A stretch of 16,145 nucleotides of DNA, taken from an uncultured Lactobacillus sp. GTDB lineage: Bacteria; Bacillota; Bacilli; Lactobacillales; Lactobacillaceae. The stretch is from positions 1-16,145 of the forward strand of contig NZ_CABUIW010000054.1 in NCBI RefSeq assembly GCF_902491705.1, read 5' to 3'. Made by a program: the position numbers and the translations under genes. Below the pieces are notes generated by a model that did no database searches, had not been told where the DNA came from, and saw only the letters and a list, made by a program, of their open reading frames with translations. Positions 1-7,459 of this stretch are shown here, in pieces (the first letter of the stretch is position 1; each line of letters opens with the position of its first letter).

Positions 1-92
1 CAACGAAAAATAAATCGGCCCTCAAAAAACAATCAAGGACAATTATCTAAAAATATCAGGTCTAACCCTAGATGAGACTTGACTTTACGTAG

Positions 93-120
93 AAAAAAGA
101 CGCCTTTTTGGCGTCTCTTT
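93..120 (-). terminator. Intrinsic terminator of pepC
   Basis: Read on the minus strand this is a 7-bp perfect stem (AGACGCC, loop of five A, GGCGTCT; arms at 110-116 and 98-104) followed directly by a run of T. It lies about 25 bases after the pepC stop and points the right way to end that transcript. Confidence 0.88.
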
Positions 121-140
121 ATTGTTTAATTCAGTTTGAA

Positions 141-1490
141 TTAATATTCAAATGCTAAAGCACCCATTGGGTCCCATGGCAATAATTGAATAGGATTCTT
201 CTTGCCTTCGTCGTAAGCCTTCTTCAAGTCATCTGGCAAGATGTCCTTGTTAATAACAGCTTGGTAAACAAATGAATCGAACCACTTGTCGCTCATCACG
301 AAGTAACCCTTGAAGCCTGGCTTTTCACCCCATGAGTTTTCGATCTTCCACTTAGTTGGCTTGCCATCAACAATGTCAACACCGGTGATAACCATAGCGT
401 GGTCCATCAAACTTTCACCTGAATCAAGCTTTTCGCCCTTAGACATTGAGAAGTCAACATCAAATAATTCATCACGGCGGTAAAGATCAGTGTCAAGAAG
501 ACCTGCACGACGTTCTGAGTCCTTAACAACGTTTGAACCGAACCATACAACTTCGCCGCTCTTTAATTGCTTGATGATCAAGTCCTTCATTTCATCAACT
601 TTAAGGTTTAAGTGACGAACTTGACGACCGCCTTCAACGTTACCTAAGTATTCAACTGAGAATACCTTGTGGAATGGCTTGTCGCTAGTTGGTGAGTTGA
701 TAGTTGAAATGTGGTTTTCAAGATCCATACCAACGTACTTGTCAAAGAAATCCTTTGGAGTAATGTCTTTGTCAATGTGGTAGTTCTTGTCGTCGTCTCT
801 ATATTCAAAGTTGAATTTTGTTGGTGGAACACCAAGTGAAATTGAAAGTACACGGAAGACGTCGTTTAACATTTCTTCCTTGCGAGCTTGAATTTCATCT
901 TCTGACTTGCCATCTTGAACTAACTTACGAAGTTCCAAACCATCTTTTCTCAAAAGAGTGTTCAAAGTGTCGTTTAATGCACTTGAGTTAGTTGAGTTAG
1001 CAGTTTCTGGGTAAACGCTCTTTGGAACGATACCGTATTTTTCAATGATGCCGCAAAGCATGTCCCATTGACCACCGTCTTGTTGTGGGGTAGCAAACAA
1101 GAATGAAACTTTACGATCGCCCAAGTCCTTATCTGCAGTTGCGATCACATTTTCAAAGAACCAGTTTGACTTTTCAAACTTGTCCCAGAAGTTAGTGTAG
1201 TTTTGTGATAATTCAAAGTCCTTAAGCTTGAATTTCTTTTGAAGTGGGTGACGCATAGTGTTTAATGCACTAAACATCCAGCAACGACCAGATTGCTTTT
1301 GATCACTTGGCTTACCAGTGTCAATTTCGATTGAGAAAGTTGGGTCAAGGTCAATCTTAGTTTGTAAGTCTTGACTAGCTTTGAAAATACCATTTTCTTG
1401 AGCTGCACGACTAGCTACCTTGTATACAGGATGGTTAGCTAAATCGCTCTTAAATTTTTCGATTGTATCATTAGAAATTTCTTTTGCCAT
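141..1490 (-). CDS. pepC: Aminopeptidase C (cysteine peptidase, bleomycin hydrolase family)
   Basis: Cytoplasmic papain-fold cysteine aminopeptidase (peptidase family C1B) that removes N-terminal residues from peptides, a step in using milk or other protein as amino acid source. The catalytic set is visible: Gln64 (oxyanion) and Cys70 in QKQSGRCW, His364 in LMDHAMVITG, and Asn385 in ENSWG. Length 449 aa equals that of PepC from L. helveticus and L. delbrueckii as known; the paralogous endopeptidases PepE and PepG are a little shorter, so PepC is preferred. The C-terminal arm, which in this family enters the active-site cleft and enforces aminopeptidase action, ends WDPMGALAFEY. The ATG is preceded on the minus strand by AAAGGAGGA (complement of 1499-1507). 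The gene lies 65 bases downstream of the small acetyltransferase-like gene in the same direction and ends in a strong terminator. PepC versus a close paralogue is the main doubt. Confidence 0.93.
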   Translation of the reverse strand: MAKEISNDTIEKFKSDLANHPVYKVASRAAQENGIFKASQDLQTKIDLDPTFSIEIDTGKPSDQKQSGRCWMFSALNTMRHPLQKKFKLKDFELSQNYTNFWDKFEKSNWFFENVIATADKDLGDRKVSFLFATPQQDGGQWDMLCGIIEKYGIVPKSVYPETANSTNSSALNDTLNTLLRKDGLELRKLVQDGKSEDEIQARKEEMLNDVFRVLSISLGVPPTKFNFEYRDDDKNYHIDKDITPKDFFDKYVGMDLENHISTINSPTSDKPFHKVFSVEYLGNVEGGRQVRHLNLKVDEMKDLIIKQLKSGEVVWFGSNVVKDSERRAGLLDTDLYRRDELFDVDFSMSKGEKLDSGESLMDHAMVITGVDIVDGKPTKWKIENSWGEKPGFKGYFVMSDKWFDSFVYQAVINKDILPDDLKKAYDEGKKNPIQLLPWDPMGALAFEY

Positions 1491-1529
1491 TAACTTTTCC
1501 TCCTTTTATGGTTATGAAAATCTAACTAT

Positions 1530-1558
1530 ATTTTAACTTATTAAAAGAAAGGCGTCTA
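1530..1558 (-). promoter_or_regulatory. Possible pepC promoter
   Basis: On the minus strand TAGACG and TAAAAT lie 17 bases apart in the short gap upstream of pepC. The -35 match is poor and overlaps the stop of the upstream gene, so this is a suggestion only; pepC could also be co-transcribed with that gene. Confidence 0.35.
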
Positions 1559-1858
1559 TTGATTAGAAAATGGTTTGTGGTACCAAATTTCGTTTAATTC
1601 GGGATGCTTTTCAAAATATTTAATGGCAATTGGATCAAGTGGCCACACTTTTTTATTAGATTCTTGAACATATTTAATGACTTGGTTCATTAATAAACTT
1701 AATTCGTGTGGATCGTGTTCATCAGGATTAAGAAAAATATGGTTCATTACCCAGACGGTTTCATCTTTACGGTTGATTAAATCCAAATCAGTTTGCGACG
1801 TAATTTGACCGTTATCACTATTTGATAGCGTAAAATATTTTTTCGTTTCTTCAGACAT
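1556..1858 (-). CDS. Small degenerate GNAT-like (COG2388-type) protein
   Basis: A 100-aa cytoplasmic protein without membrane segment. The C-terminal half reads VIKYVQESNKKVWPLDPIAI (residues 60-79) then KYFEKHPELNEIWY, which strongly resembles the end of small YidJ/YjdJ-type N-acetyltransferases (typically a helix, then PLCPFAKxYFEKHPEY). The usual acetyl-CoA pyrophosphate loop (R/Q-G-x-G-x-G/A), expected just before the helix around residues 46-53, is replaced by NPDEHDPHELSL. The fold may persist while acetyl-CoA binding is lost or altered. Start ATG has only a weak AAAGG upstream. It sits just upstream of pepC in the same direction and diverges from the dUTPase gene. Family membership is inferred from the C-terminal pattern; the function is unknown. 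Confidence 0.72.
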   Translation of the reverse strand: MSEETKKYFTLSNSDNGQITSQTDLDLINRKDETVWVMNHIFLNPDEHDPHELSLLMNQVIKYVQESNKKVWPLDPIAIKYFEKHPELNEIWYHKPFSNQ

Positions 1859-1903
1859 TTTTTACCTTTTCTAAGAAAAAAATCACGCTTTTTTGCGTAA
1901 TAA

Positions 1904-1932
1904 ATAATAGAGAGCTAAATATTTTTTGTTTA
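1904..1932 (-). promoter_or_regulatory. Probable promoter of the GNAT-like gene
   Basis: On the minus strand TAAACA (complement of 1927-1932) and TATTAT (complement of 1904-1909) are 17 bases apart, about 45 bases upstream of the start codon. Its -35 overlaps the -35 of the opposite dUTPase promoter. Confidence 0.45.
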
Positions 1933-1957
1933 CTCAAAACATTGTAAAATATATAAA
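1929..1957 (+). promoter_or_regulatory. Probable promoter of the dUTPase-radA pair
   Basis: TTTACT (1929-1934) and TATAAA (1952-1957) are separated by 17 bases, about 33 bases before the dUTPase start. Nothing else in this 131-base divergent gap looks like a better forward promoter. Confidence 0.5.
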
Positions 1958-1989
1958 TGTCAAAAAGAAAGTAATAATGGAGTTAATCA

Positions 1990-2541
1990 ATGAGAACACG
2001 TGGATTTGAAGTAGTAAAAAAATACCAAGATAAAGACATTAACCTACCAAGAAGACAAACTTTAGCTAGTGCTGGTTATGATATTGAAGCAGCTGAAGAT
2101 ATTACCATTCCTAGCATCTGGCGTCTTAACTTTGTAAGAATTTTTAGATTAATCAGAAATGGTCACCAACTTTATGAACGTGATTATGAAATGGCTGAAG
2201 AAATATTAAAGCCACTTTTAGTTCCTACAGGTCTTAAGGCTTATATGCCTGAAGATGAAGTGTTAATTTTGGCTAACCGTTCATCTAACACCTTTAAACG
2301 TAATCTTTCATTGCCAAATGGTGTTGGGGTAATCGATGCAGATTACTACAACAATCCTAATAATGAAGGCGAGATTTTTGTGCAAATGCTTAATTACGGC
2401 GTGCGTCCTTTACACATTCATAAAGGTGATCGAATTGCACAAGGGATTTTTATGAAATATCTGAAGACTGATGATGATAACCCAATCAGCAGACAAAGAA
2501 TCAGCGGCTTTGGATCTACTAATGAAAAGAAGGATGATTAA
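1990..2541 (+). CDS. dut: dUTP diphosphatase (trimeric type, with insertion)
   Basis: Hydrolyses dUTP to dUMP and diphosphate, keeping uracil out of DNA and supplying dUMP for thymidylate. The five motifs of trimeric dUTPases can be followed in order: I SAGYDIEA (27-34), II NRSS (97-100), III GVGVIDADYY (111-120, catalytic Asp116), IV GDRIAQGIF (146-154) and V SGFGSTN (172-178). Length 183 aa exceeds the usual ~150 because of about 35 extra residues between motifs I and II (41-75, basic and hydrophobic) and a short NNPNN insert after motif III. Such longer versions are known in lactic acid bacteria and their phages. Start ATG follows GGAG (1979-1982) by 7 bases. Its TAA shares its last base with the radA ATG, so the two are translationally coupled and both serve genome integrity. 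The symbol dut follows the general usage for this enzyme. Confidence 0.93.
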   Translation: MRTRGFEVVKKYQDKDINLPRRQTLASAGYDIEAAEDITIPSIWRLNFVRIFRLIRNGHQLYERDYEMAEEILKPLLVPTGLKAYMPEDEVLILANRSSNTFKRNLSLPNGVGVIDADYYNNPNNEGEIFVQMLNYGVRPLHIHKGDRIAQGIFMKYLKTDDDNPISRQRISGFGSTNEKKDD

Positions 2542-3917
2542 TGGCAAGAGTAAAAACTCAATATAAATGTCGCTCTTGTGGCTATATTTCTGCAAGTTAC
2601 TTAGGCAGATGTCCTAACTGTGGTGCTTGGAATCAATTTGAAAAAGAAACTGAAGAAGTACAAAAGCGTTCTACTAAGGCTACAGCTAGTCGTTTAATTA
2701 AAAAGACTGGTGTAAATGAGCCGGTTAAGCTGGATAAGATTAAGGCAGAAAAAGAAGAACGAATTGCGACTAAGTCTGAAGAATTGAACCGAGTTCTGGG
2801 TGGCGGAATCGTTCCAGGGTCACTTGTTTTAATTGGTGGGGACCCCGGAATTGGTAAGTCCACATTAATGCTTCAGATCATGAGCGATTTATCAGAAAAA
2901 TATAAAGTATTGTATGTTTCAGGGGAAGAGTCAGCTAATCAAATTAAATTGAGAGCTGATCGACTTGGTGTAGGACAAAGCAACATGCTTTTATATCCTG
3001 AAACAGATATGCATGATATTCGCGAACAAATTAATGATGTGAAGCCTGACTTCGTAGTTATTGACTCTATTCAGACGATGAATGAACCAAGTCTAGATTC
3101 GATGACTGGTTCAGCTTCTCAAGTTAGAGAAGTAACCAGTGAATTGATGAAAATTGCCAAGATGGATGCAATCACGATTTTCGTCATCGGACATGTGACC
3201 AAGGAAGGTGCTATTGCCGGTCCTAAGATCCTTGAACACATGGTAGATACGGTTTTGTATTTTGAAGGAGACGAACACCACACTTACCGTATTTTGCATT
3301 CTGTGAAGAACCGTTTTGGTGCTGCTAATGAAATCGGAATGTTTGAGATGGTAAATGAAGGATTAAAGGAAGTAACTAATCCATCTTCTATTTTCCTTGA
3401 TCAAAGATTGCCTAACTCGACAGGTTCGGCTGTCGTAGTATCGCTTGAAGGTACGCGTCCTCTTTTAGCAGAAATTCAAGCATTGGTAACACCAACTGCA
3501 TTTGGCTATGCGAAAAGAACTACTTCAGGAATTGACTACAACCGTGCCGCATTATTATTAGCTGTTCTTGAAAAGCGTGGCAACTTGATGTTGCAAAACC
3601 AAGATGTATATTTGACTGCAACTGGCGGAATTAAATTAAACGAACCGGCAATCGATTTAGCAGTTGTGATGGCTGTAGCATCTAGCTACACAGATAAAGA
3701 AATTTCACCAACAGATTGTTTTGTAGGGGAAGTTGGCTTAACTGGCGAAGTACGCCGAGTTGATAAAATCGATGCTCGAGTAAAAGAAGCCGCTAAAGTT
3801 GGCTTTAAGCGGATATTTATTCCGCGCCACAATTTATATGCAGGACTAAAGGATTATGGCATTGAAGTTATTCCTGTTTCGAGCATTCCACAAGCATTAA
3901 AATTAGTTTTTAATTAG
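2541..3917 (+). CDS. radA: DNA repair protein RadA/Sms
   Basis: A RecA-related ATPase that promotes branch migration and processing of recombination intermediates, and in Gram-positives helps integrate DNA during transformation. Visible domains: N-terminal C4 zinc finger (Cys10, Cys13, Cys24, Cys27); Walker A GGDPGIGKST (99-108); Walker B FVVIDS (171-176); the RadA-specific KNRFG motif (256-260); and a C-terminal Lon-protease-like domain from about 290 that lacks protease function in this family. Length 458 aa is normal. The start ATG overlaps the dUTPase stop by one base. In Bacillus radA is followed by disA, yacL, ispD and ispF; here gltX follows after 76 bases, so those genes are absent from this locus. 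Confidence 0.97.
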   Translation: MARVKTQYKCRSCGYISASYLGRCPNCGAWNQFEKETEEVQKRSTKATASRLIKKTGVNEPVKLDKIKAEKEERIATKSEELNRVLGGGIVPGSLVLIGGDPGIGKSTLMLQIMSDLSEKYKVLYVSGEESANQIKLRADRLGVGQSNMLLYPETDMHDIREQINDVKPDFVVIDSIQTMNEPSLDSMTGSASQVREVTSELMKIAKMDAITIFVIGHVTKEGAIAGPKILEHMVDTVLYFEGDEHHTYRILHSVKNRFGAANEIGMFEMVNEGLKEVTNPSSIFLDQRLPNSTGSAVVVSLEGTRPLLAEIQALVTPTAFGYAKRTTSGIDYNRAALLLAVLEKRGNLMLQNQDVYLTATGGIKLNEPAIDLAVVMAVASSYTDKEISPTDCFVGEVGLTGEVRRVDKIDARVKEAAKVGFKRIFIPRHNLYAGLKDYGIEVIPVSSIPQALKLVFN

Positions 3918-3965
3918 CACTAATTGAATTCTTCCTATATTACGCGTAAACTAATAATGTTGAAA

Positions 3966-3971
3966 TATACT
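3966..3971 (+). promoter_or_regulatory. Possible -10 element of gltX
   Basis: TATACT lies 22 bases before the gltX start in the 76-base radA-gltX gap. No convincing -35 is placed 16-18 bases upstream and no terminator follows radA, so gltX may also be reached by read-through. Confidence 0.3.
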
Positions 3972-3993
3972 ATTTTTGAAAGAGGCATGAGTT

Positions 3994-5493
3994 TTGGCTA
4001 AAGAAAAAATTCGTGTAAGATATGCACCAAGTCCAACTGGTCACTTACACATTGGTAACGCACGTACTGCACTTTTTAACTATTTATTCGCCCGTCACAA
4101 TAAGGGTACTATGGTATTGAGAATTGAAGATACCGACCAAAAACGTAACGTTAAGGGCGGTTCTAAGTCTCAAATGGAAAACCTTCACTGGTTAGGTATT
4201 GACTGGGATGAAGGTCCAGATAAAGGTGGAGATTACGGTCCATACCGTCAATCAGAAAGAAAAGAAATCTACCAAAAATACATTGATCAATTGATCGATG
4301 AAGGTAAGGCATACTACTCATACAAGACTGAGGAAGAACTTGAAGCTCAACGTGAAGAACAACGTGCTATGGGTGTTGCTCCTCACTACACTTATGAATA
4401 CGAAGGCATGACTGCTGACGAAATTAAGCAAGCTCAAGACGAAGCTAAGGCAAAGGGTCTTAAGCCAGTTGTACGTATTCACATTCCAGAAATGGAAACT
4501 TACTCATGGGATGATATCGTTAAGGGTCACCTTGAATTCGAATCAGACACCATCGGTGGCGACTTCGTTATTCAAAAGCGTGACGGTATGCCAACTTACA
4601 ACTTTGCCGTTGTAATTGACGACCACTTAATGAAGATTACCCACGTACTTCGTGGTGACGACCACGTTTCAAACACTCCTAAGCAATTAGTAGTTTACGA
4701 AGCACTTGGCTGGAAGCCACCTAAGTTTGGTCACATGACTTTGATCATTAACTCAGAAACTGGTAAGAAGCTTTCTAAGCGTGATGAATCAGTTCTTCAA
4801 TTTATCGAACAATATCGTGACCTTGGTTACTTACCAGAAGCTATGTTTAACTTCATTACTCTTCTTGGCTGGTCACCAAAGGGTGAAAACGAAATCTTCA
4901 CCAAGCGTGAATTCATCAAGCAATTTGATCCAGCGCGTTTGTCTAAATCACCTGCTGCTTTTGACCAAAAGAAGCTTGAATGGATTAACAACCAATACAT
5001 TAAGAAGGCTGACCGTGATACCTTACTTGACCTTGCTTTGAACAACTTGCAAGAAGCAGGTCTTGTTGATGAACACCCAACTCCAGAAAAGATGGAATGG
5101 GTTCGTCAATTGGTTAACATTTACTCAGTACAAATGTCATACACTAAGCAAATCGTTGACATGGCTAAGATCTTCTTTGAAGATGCAAAAGACCTTTCAG
5201 ATGAAGAAATTGAAGAAATCAAGAACGATGATGGTCGTGGCGTAATTGAAGAATTCAAGAAGCAATTAGACCTCATTCCAAGATTTACTTCAGTACAAAT
5301 CATGAACGCTATCCAAGCAACTCGTAAGGCAACTGGCGTTAAGGGTAGAAAGCTCTTTATGCCAATTAGAATTGCTACTACTCGTTCAATGGTTGGCCCT
5401 GGTATCGGTGAAGCTATGGAACTTTTGGGTAAGAAGCGTGTTGTAGAACACATCGACTTAACCTTGAAGCAAATGAGCGCAAACAATCTTTAA
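3994..5493 (+). CDS. gltX: Glutamyl-tRNA synthetase (class I)
   Basis: Charges tRNA-Glu with glutamate in the cytoplasm; in many Firmicutes the same enzyme also mischarges tRNA-Gln for later amidation by GatCAB, which cannot be judged here. Class I signatures are present: HIGN (19-22, within APSPTGHLHIGNARTA) and KLSKRD (259-264), plus the GRGDDHVSNTP-like strand at 220-229 (RGDDHVSNTP). Length 499 aa is typical. The start is taken as TTG at 3994 because the protein then begins MAKEKIRVRYAPSP as in relatives and AAGAGG (3980-3985) lies 8 bases upstream. An ATG at 3987 in another frame reaches a stop after four codons and overlaps the true start. Codon use is strongly biased, as for a highly expressed gene. 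The gene ends in its own terminator. Confidence 0.97.
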   Translation: MAKEKIRVRYAPSPTGHLHIGNARTALFNYLFARHNKGTMVLRIEDTDQKRNVKGGSKSQMENLHWLGIDWDEGPDKGGDYGPYRQSERKEIYQKYIDQLIDEGKAYYSYKTEEELEAQREEQRAMGVAPHYTYEYEGMTADEIKQAQDEAKAKGLKPVVRIHIPEMETYSWDDIVKGHLEFESDTIGGDFVIQKRDGMPTYNFAVVIDDHLMKITHVLRGDDHVSNTPKQLVVYEALGWKPPKFGHMTLIINSETGKKLSKRDESVLQFIEQYRDLGYLPEAMFNFITLLGWSPKGENEIFTKREFIKQFDPARLSKSPAAFDQKKLEWINNQYIKKADRDTLLDLALNNLQEAGLVDEHPTPEKMEWVRQLVNIYSVQMSYTKQIVDMAKIFFEDAKDLSDEEIEEIKNDDGRGVIEEFKKQLDLIPRFTSVQIMNAIQATRKATGVKGRKLFMPIRIATTRSMVGPGIGEAMELLGKKRVVEHIDLTLKQMSANNL

Positions 5494-5514
5494 TAAATAA
5501 AGAATAAACTAAAG

Positions 5515-5549
5515 AAGAAGCTGCAGATGACTGCAACTTCTTTTTGTTT
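5515..5549 (+). terminator. Intrinsic terminator of gltX
   Basis: Arms AAGAAG-C-TGCAG (5515-5526) and CTGCA-A-CTTCTT (5531-5542) give an 11-bp stem with one C/A mismatch and an ATGA loop, followed by T-rich TTTGTTT. It separates gltX from cysS. Confidence 0.85.
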
Positions 5550-5550
5550 C

Positions 5551-5559
5551 TGCTAAAAT
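5551..5559 (+). promoter_or_regulatory. Extended -10 promoter of the cysS operon
   Basis: TGCTAAAAT fits an extended -10 (TGnTAxAAT) immediately downstream of the gltX terminator and about 30 bases before the cysS start. There is no good -35, as is common with extended -10 promoters. Confidence 0.5.
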
Positions 5560-5589
5560 AAAAAATAGCTATTTTTACAGAAGGGATGA

Positions 5590-7023
5590 GTGTTAGCTTT
5601 GAAAGTCTATAATACACTGACGCGCAAAAAAGAAGAATTTAAACCACTGGTTCCAGGACAAATCAGCATGTATGTCTGTGGACCGACTGTGTATAACTAT
5701 ATTCATATTGGCAATGCTCGTAGTTCAATCGCTTTTGATACGATTAGACGTTACTTTGAATATAAAGGCTACAAAGTAAAATACGTTTCTAATTTTACTG
5801 ATGTTGATGACAAGATGATCAATGAAGCTCGCGCTGAAGGTACGACTGTGCCAAAACTTGCTGAAAAGTTTATCAGTGCTTTTTTGGAAGACACAACGGC
5901 CTTAAATATTGAACCTGCTACACTGCATCCTCGTGCAACTCATGAAATCAAAGAGATTATCAAATTTGTCAAAACTTTAATCGACAAAGGTTATGCTTAT
6001 GAAGTAGATGGCGATGTTTATTACCGTGCACGCAAATTCAAGCATTATGGCGAATTAAGTGATCAAAACATTGAACAACTTGAAGAAGGTGCTTCTGAGC
6101 ATATTAACGATGAAGAACAAAACCGTAAGGAAGATCCAATTGATTTTGCTCTTTGGAAAGCACAAAAAGAGCCAGACGAAATTGCTTGGAATTCACCATG
6201 GGGCAAAGGTCGTCCAGGTTGGCATATCGAATGTTCAGTAATGAGCACCAAGTATTTGGGCGATACTATTGATATTCACGGCGGTGGTCAAGACCTTGAA
6301 TTTCCACACCATGAAAATGAAATTGCTCAAAGTGAAGCAGAAACTGGTAAAAAGTTCGTTAACTACTGGCTTCACAACGGTTTTGTAACTGTGGGTAAAG
6401 ATCAAGAAAAGATGTCTAAGTCACTGCATAACTTTGTGACTGTGCACGACATTTTAAAGGAAATCGATCCACAAGTTTTGCGTTTCTTTATGGCTAGCGT
6501 ACAATATCGCCGTCAAATTAATTATTCTGAAGAAAACTTAAAGCAAGCAGCTACAATTCTAGATCGATTCAAGAATACTTTAACTAACATCAATTATCGT
6601 CTTAATGATGATACTGCTAGTGAAGAGATGCCAGAACTTGCTAAGGCAATTGAAGAAACTGAGCACAAGTTTACTGAAGCAATGGATGACGACTTTAATG
6701 TTCAAAATGCATTAACAGCTATCTATGATTTGCTTCCTGCAGTAAATGCTAATGCTAACAGCGAAAAGGCTGATAAGAAGACTTTGAAGCTTTTTGAAGA
6801 AAAATTAGCTGCTTGGTTGTTAGTTTTTGGCGTTGATACAAGTAAGTTATGCGCTCAAAGTGCCGGTTCAAACGATGATGAAATTGAAGAATTGGTAAAA
6901 CAGCGTGATGAAGCTCGCGCTAATAAAGATTGGGCAACTAGTGATAAATTGCGTGATCAATTAAAAGAAATGGGCATTACGATTCAAGATACCCCACAGG
7001 GGACAAGGTGGACTCGTGACTAA
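5590..7023 (+). CDS. cysS: Cysteinyl-tRNA synthetase (class I)
   Basis: Charges tRNA-Cys in the cytoplasm. It shows HIGN (39-42), KMSKS (274-278), and the zinc site that selects cysteine: Cys30 (in MYVCGPTVYN), Cys215 (WHIECSVM), His240 and Glu244 (FPHHENE). Length 477 aa is normal. The start is uncertain by three codons: GTG 5590 lies 4 bases after GAAGGG (5580-5585), while TTG 5599 would lie 13 bases after it; the product would start MLALKVYNTL or MKVYNTL. An out-of-frame ATG (5586) giving an 8-codon ORF overlaps the start. The 3' end overlaps mrnC by 8 bases. The cysE gene that sits between gltX and cysS in Bacillus is absent. Confidence 0.96.
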   Translation: MLALKVYNTLTRKKEEFKPLVPGQISMYVCGPTVYNYIHIGNARSSIAFDTIRRYFEYKGYKVKYVSNFTDVDDKMINEARAEGTTVPKLAEKFISAFLEDTTALNIEPATLHPRATHEIKEIIKFVKTLIDKGYAYEVDGDVYYRARKFKHYGELSDQNIEQLEEGASEHINDEEQNRKEDPIDFALWKAQKEPDEIAWNSPWGKGRPGWHIECSVMSTKYLGDTIDIHGGGQDLEFPHHENEIAQSEAETGKKFVNYWLHNGFVTVGKDQEKMSKSLHNFVTVHDILKEIDPQVLRFFMASVQYRRQINYSEENLKQAATILDRFKNTLTNINYRLNDDTASEEMPELAKAIEETEHKFTEAMDDDFNVQNALTAIYDLLPAVNANANSEKADKKTLKLFEEKLAAWLLVFGVDTSKLCAQSAGSNDDEIEELVKQRDEARANKDWATSDKLRDQLKEMGITIQDTPQGTRWTRD

Positions 7024-7459
7024 AATTAAGAAATTAACTGAAGAAGATGTAAATCCAGATACTTTAAATGGGCAGACTTTGGCTTATTTAGGGGATGCAG
7101 TATATGAAGTAATTATTCGTCGCCATTTAGTTAGAGGCGGAATAGTTAAACCACAAGTATTGCAAAGAGAAGCAACACATTATGTTTCTGCTAAAGCACA
7201 AGCTGCATTAGTAACTAAAATGCAAGATGAAGAAATGCTCACTGAAGATGAATTAACAGCTTTTCGCCGCGGCCGCAATGCTAAAAGTCACACTAAGGCT
7301 AAGCACACTAGTCTTAAGACTTACCAATTATCAACTGGCTTTGAAGCAATGATTGGTTATTTGAATTTATTGAATCAAAATGACCGCGTACAAGAATTAA
7401 GTAAATGGTGCATTGATACAGTAGAAAAGGATGGACTAAAAGATTATGACTTCGAATAA
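7016..7459 (+). CDS. mrnC: Mini-ribonuclease III
   Basis: A ribonuclease III catalytic domain without the double-stranded RNA-binding domain; in B. subtilis it trims the ends of 23S rRNA precursor. The 147-aa protein shows LAYLGDAVYEVIIR (22-35, with the catalytic acidic pair Asp27 and Glu31), FRRGRNAKS (83-91) and YQLSTGFEAMIGYL (103-116), which are family hallmarks. The GTG start at 7016 lies inside the cysS end (8-base overlap), with AAGGTGG just upstream, and the 3' end overlaps rlmB by 14 bases. It is therefore in the middle of a coupled operon cysS-mrnC-rlmB, the order found throughout Firmicutes. Mini-III and RlmB both act on 23S rRNA, which gives the operon a shared purpose in ribosome making. 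Confidence 0.95.
   Translation: MTKIKKLTEEDVNPDTLNGQTLAYLGDAVYEVIIRRHLVRGGIVKPQVLQREATHYVSAKAQAALVTKMQDEEMLTEDELTAFRRGRNAKSHTKAKHTSLKTYQLSTGFEAMIGYLNLLNQNDRVQELSKWCIDTVEKDGLKDYDFE

Noticed and set aside
1..92. Gene or promoter in the first 92 bases
   Set aside because: No open frame with a ribosome site and no clear structure; too little sequence is visible.
1884..1898. Small hairpin ACGC-TTTTTT-GCGT before the GNAT-like gene, with T-run on the minus strand
   Set aside because: Only four or five base pairs; too weak to call a terminator or attenuator.
5121..5486. 121-aa minus-strand frame inside gltX, and other long antisense frames such as 14855-15184
   Set aside because: Codon-bias shadows of highly expressed genes; no ribosome sites and no family features.
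3918..5589. Search for T-box leaders before gltX and cysS
   Set aside because: The gaps are only 76 and 96 bases, lack the T-box core, and are filled by a terminator and simple promoters.
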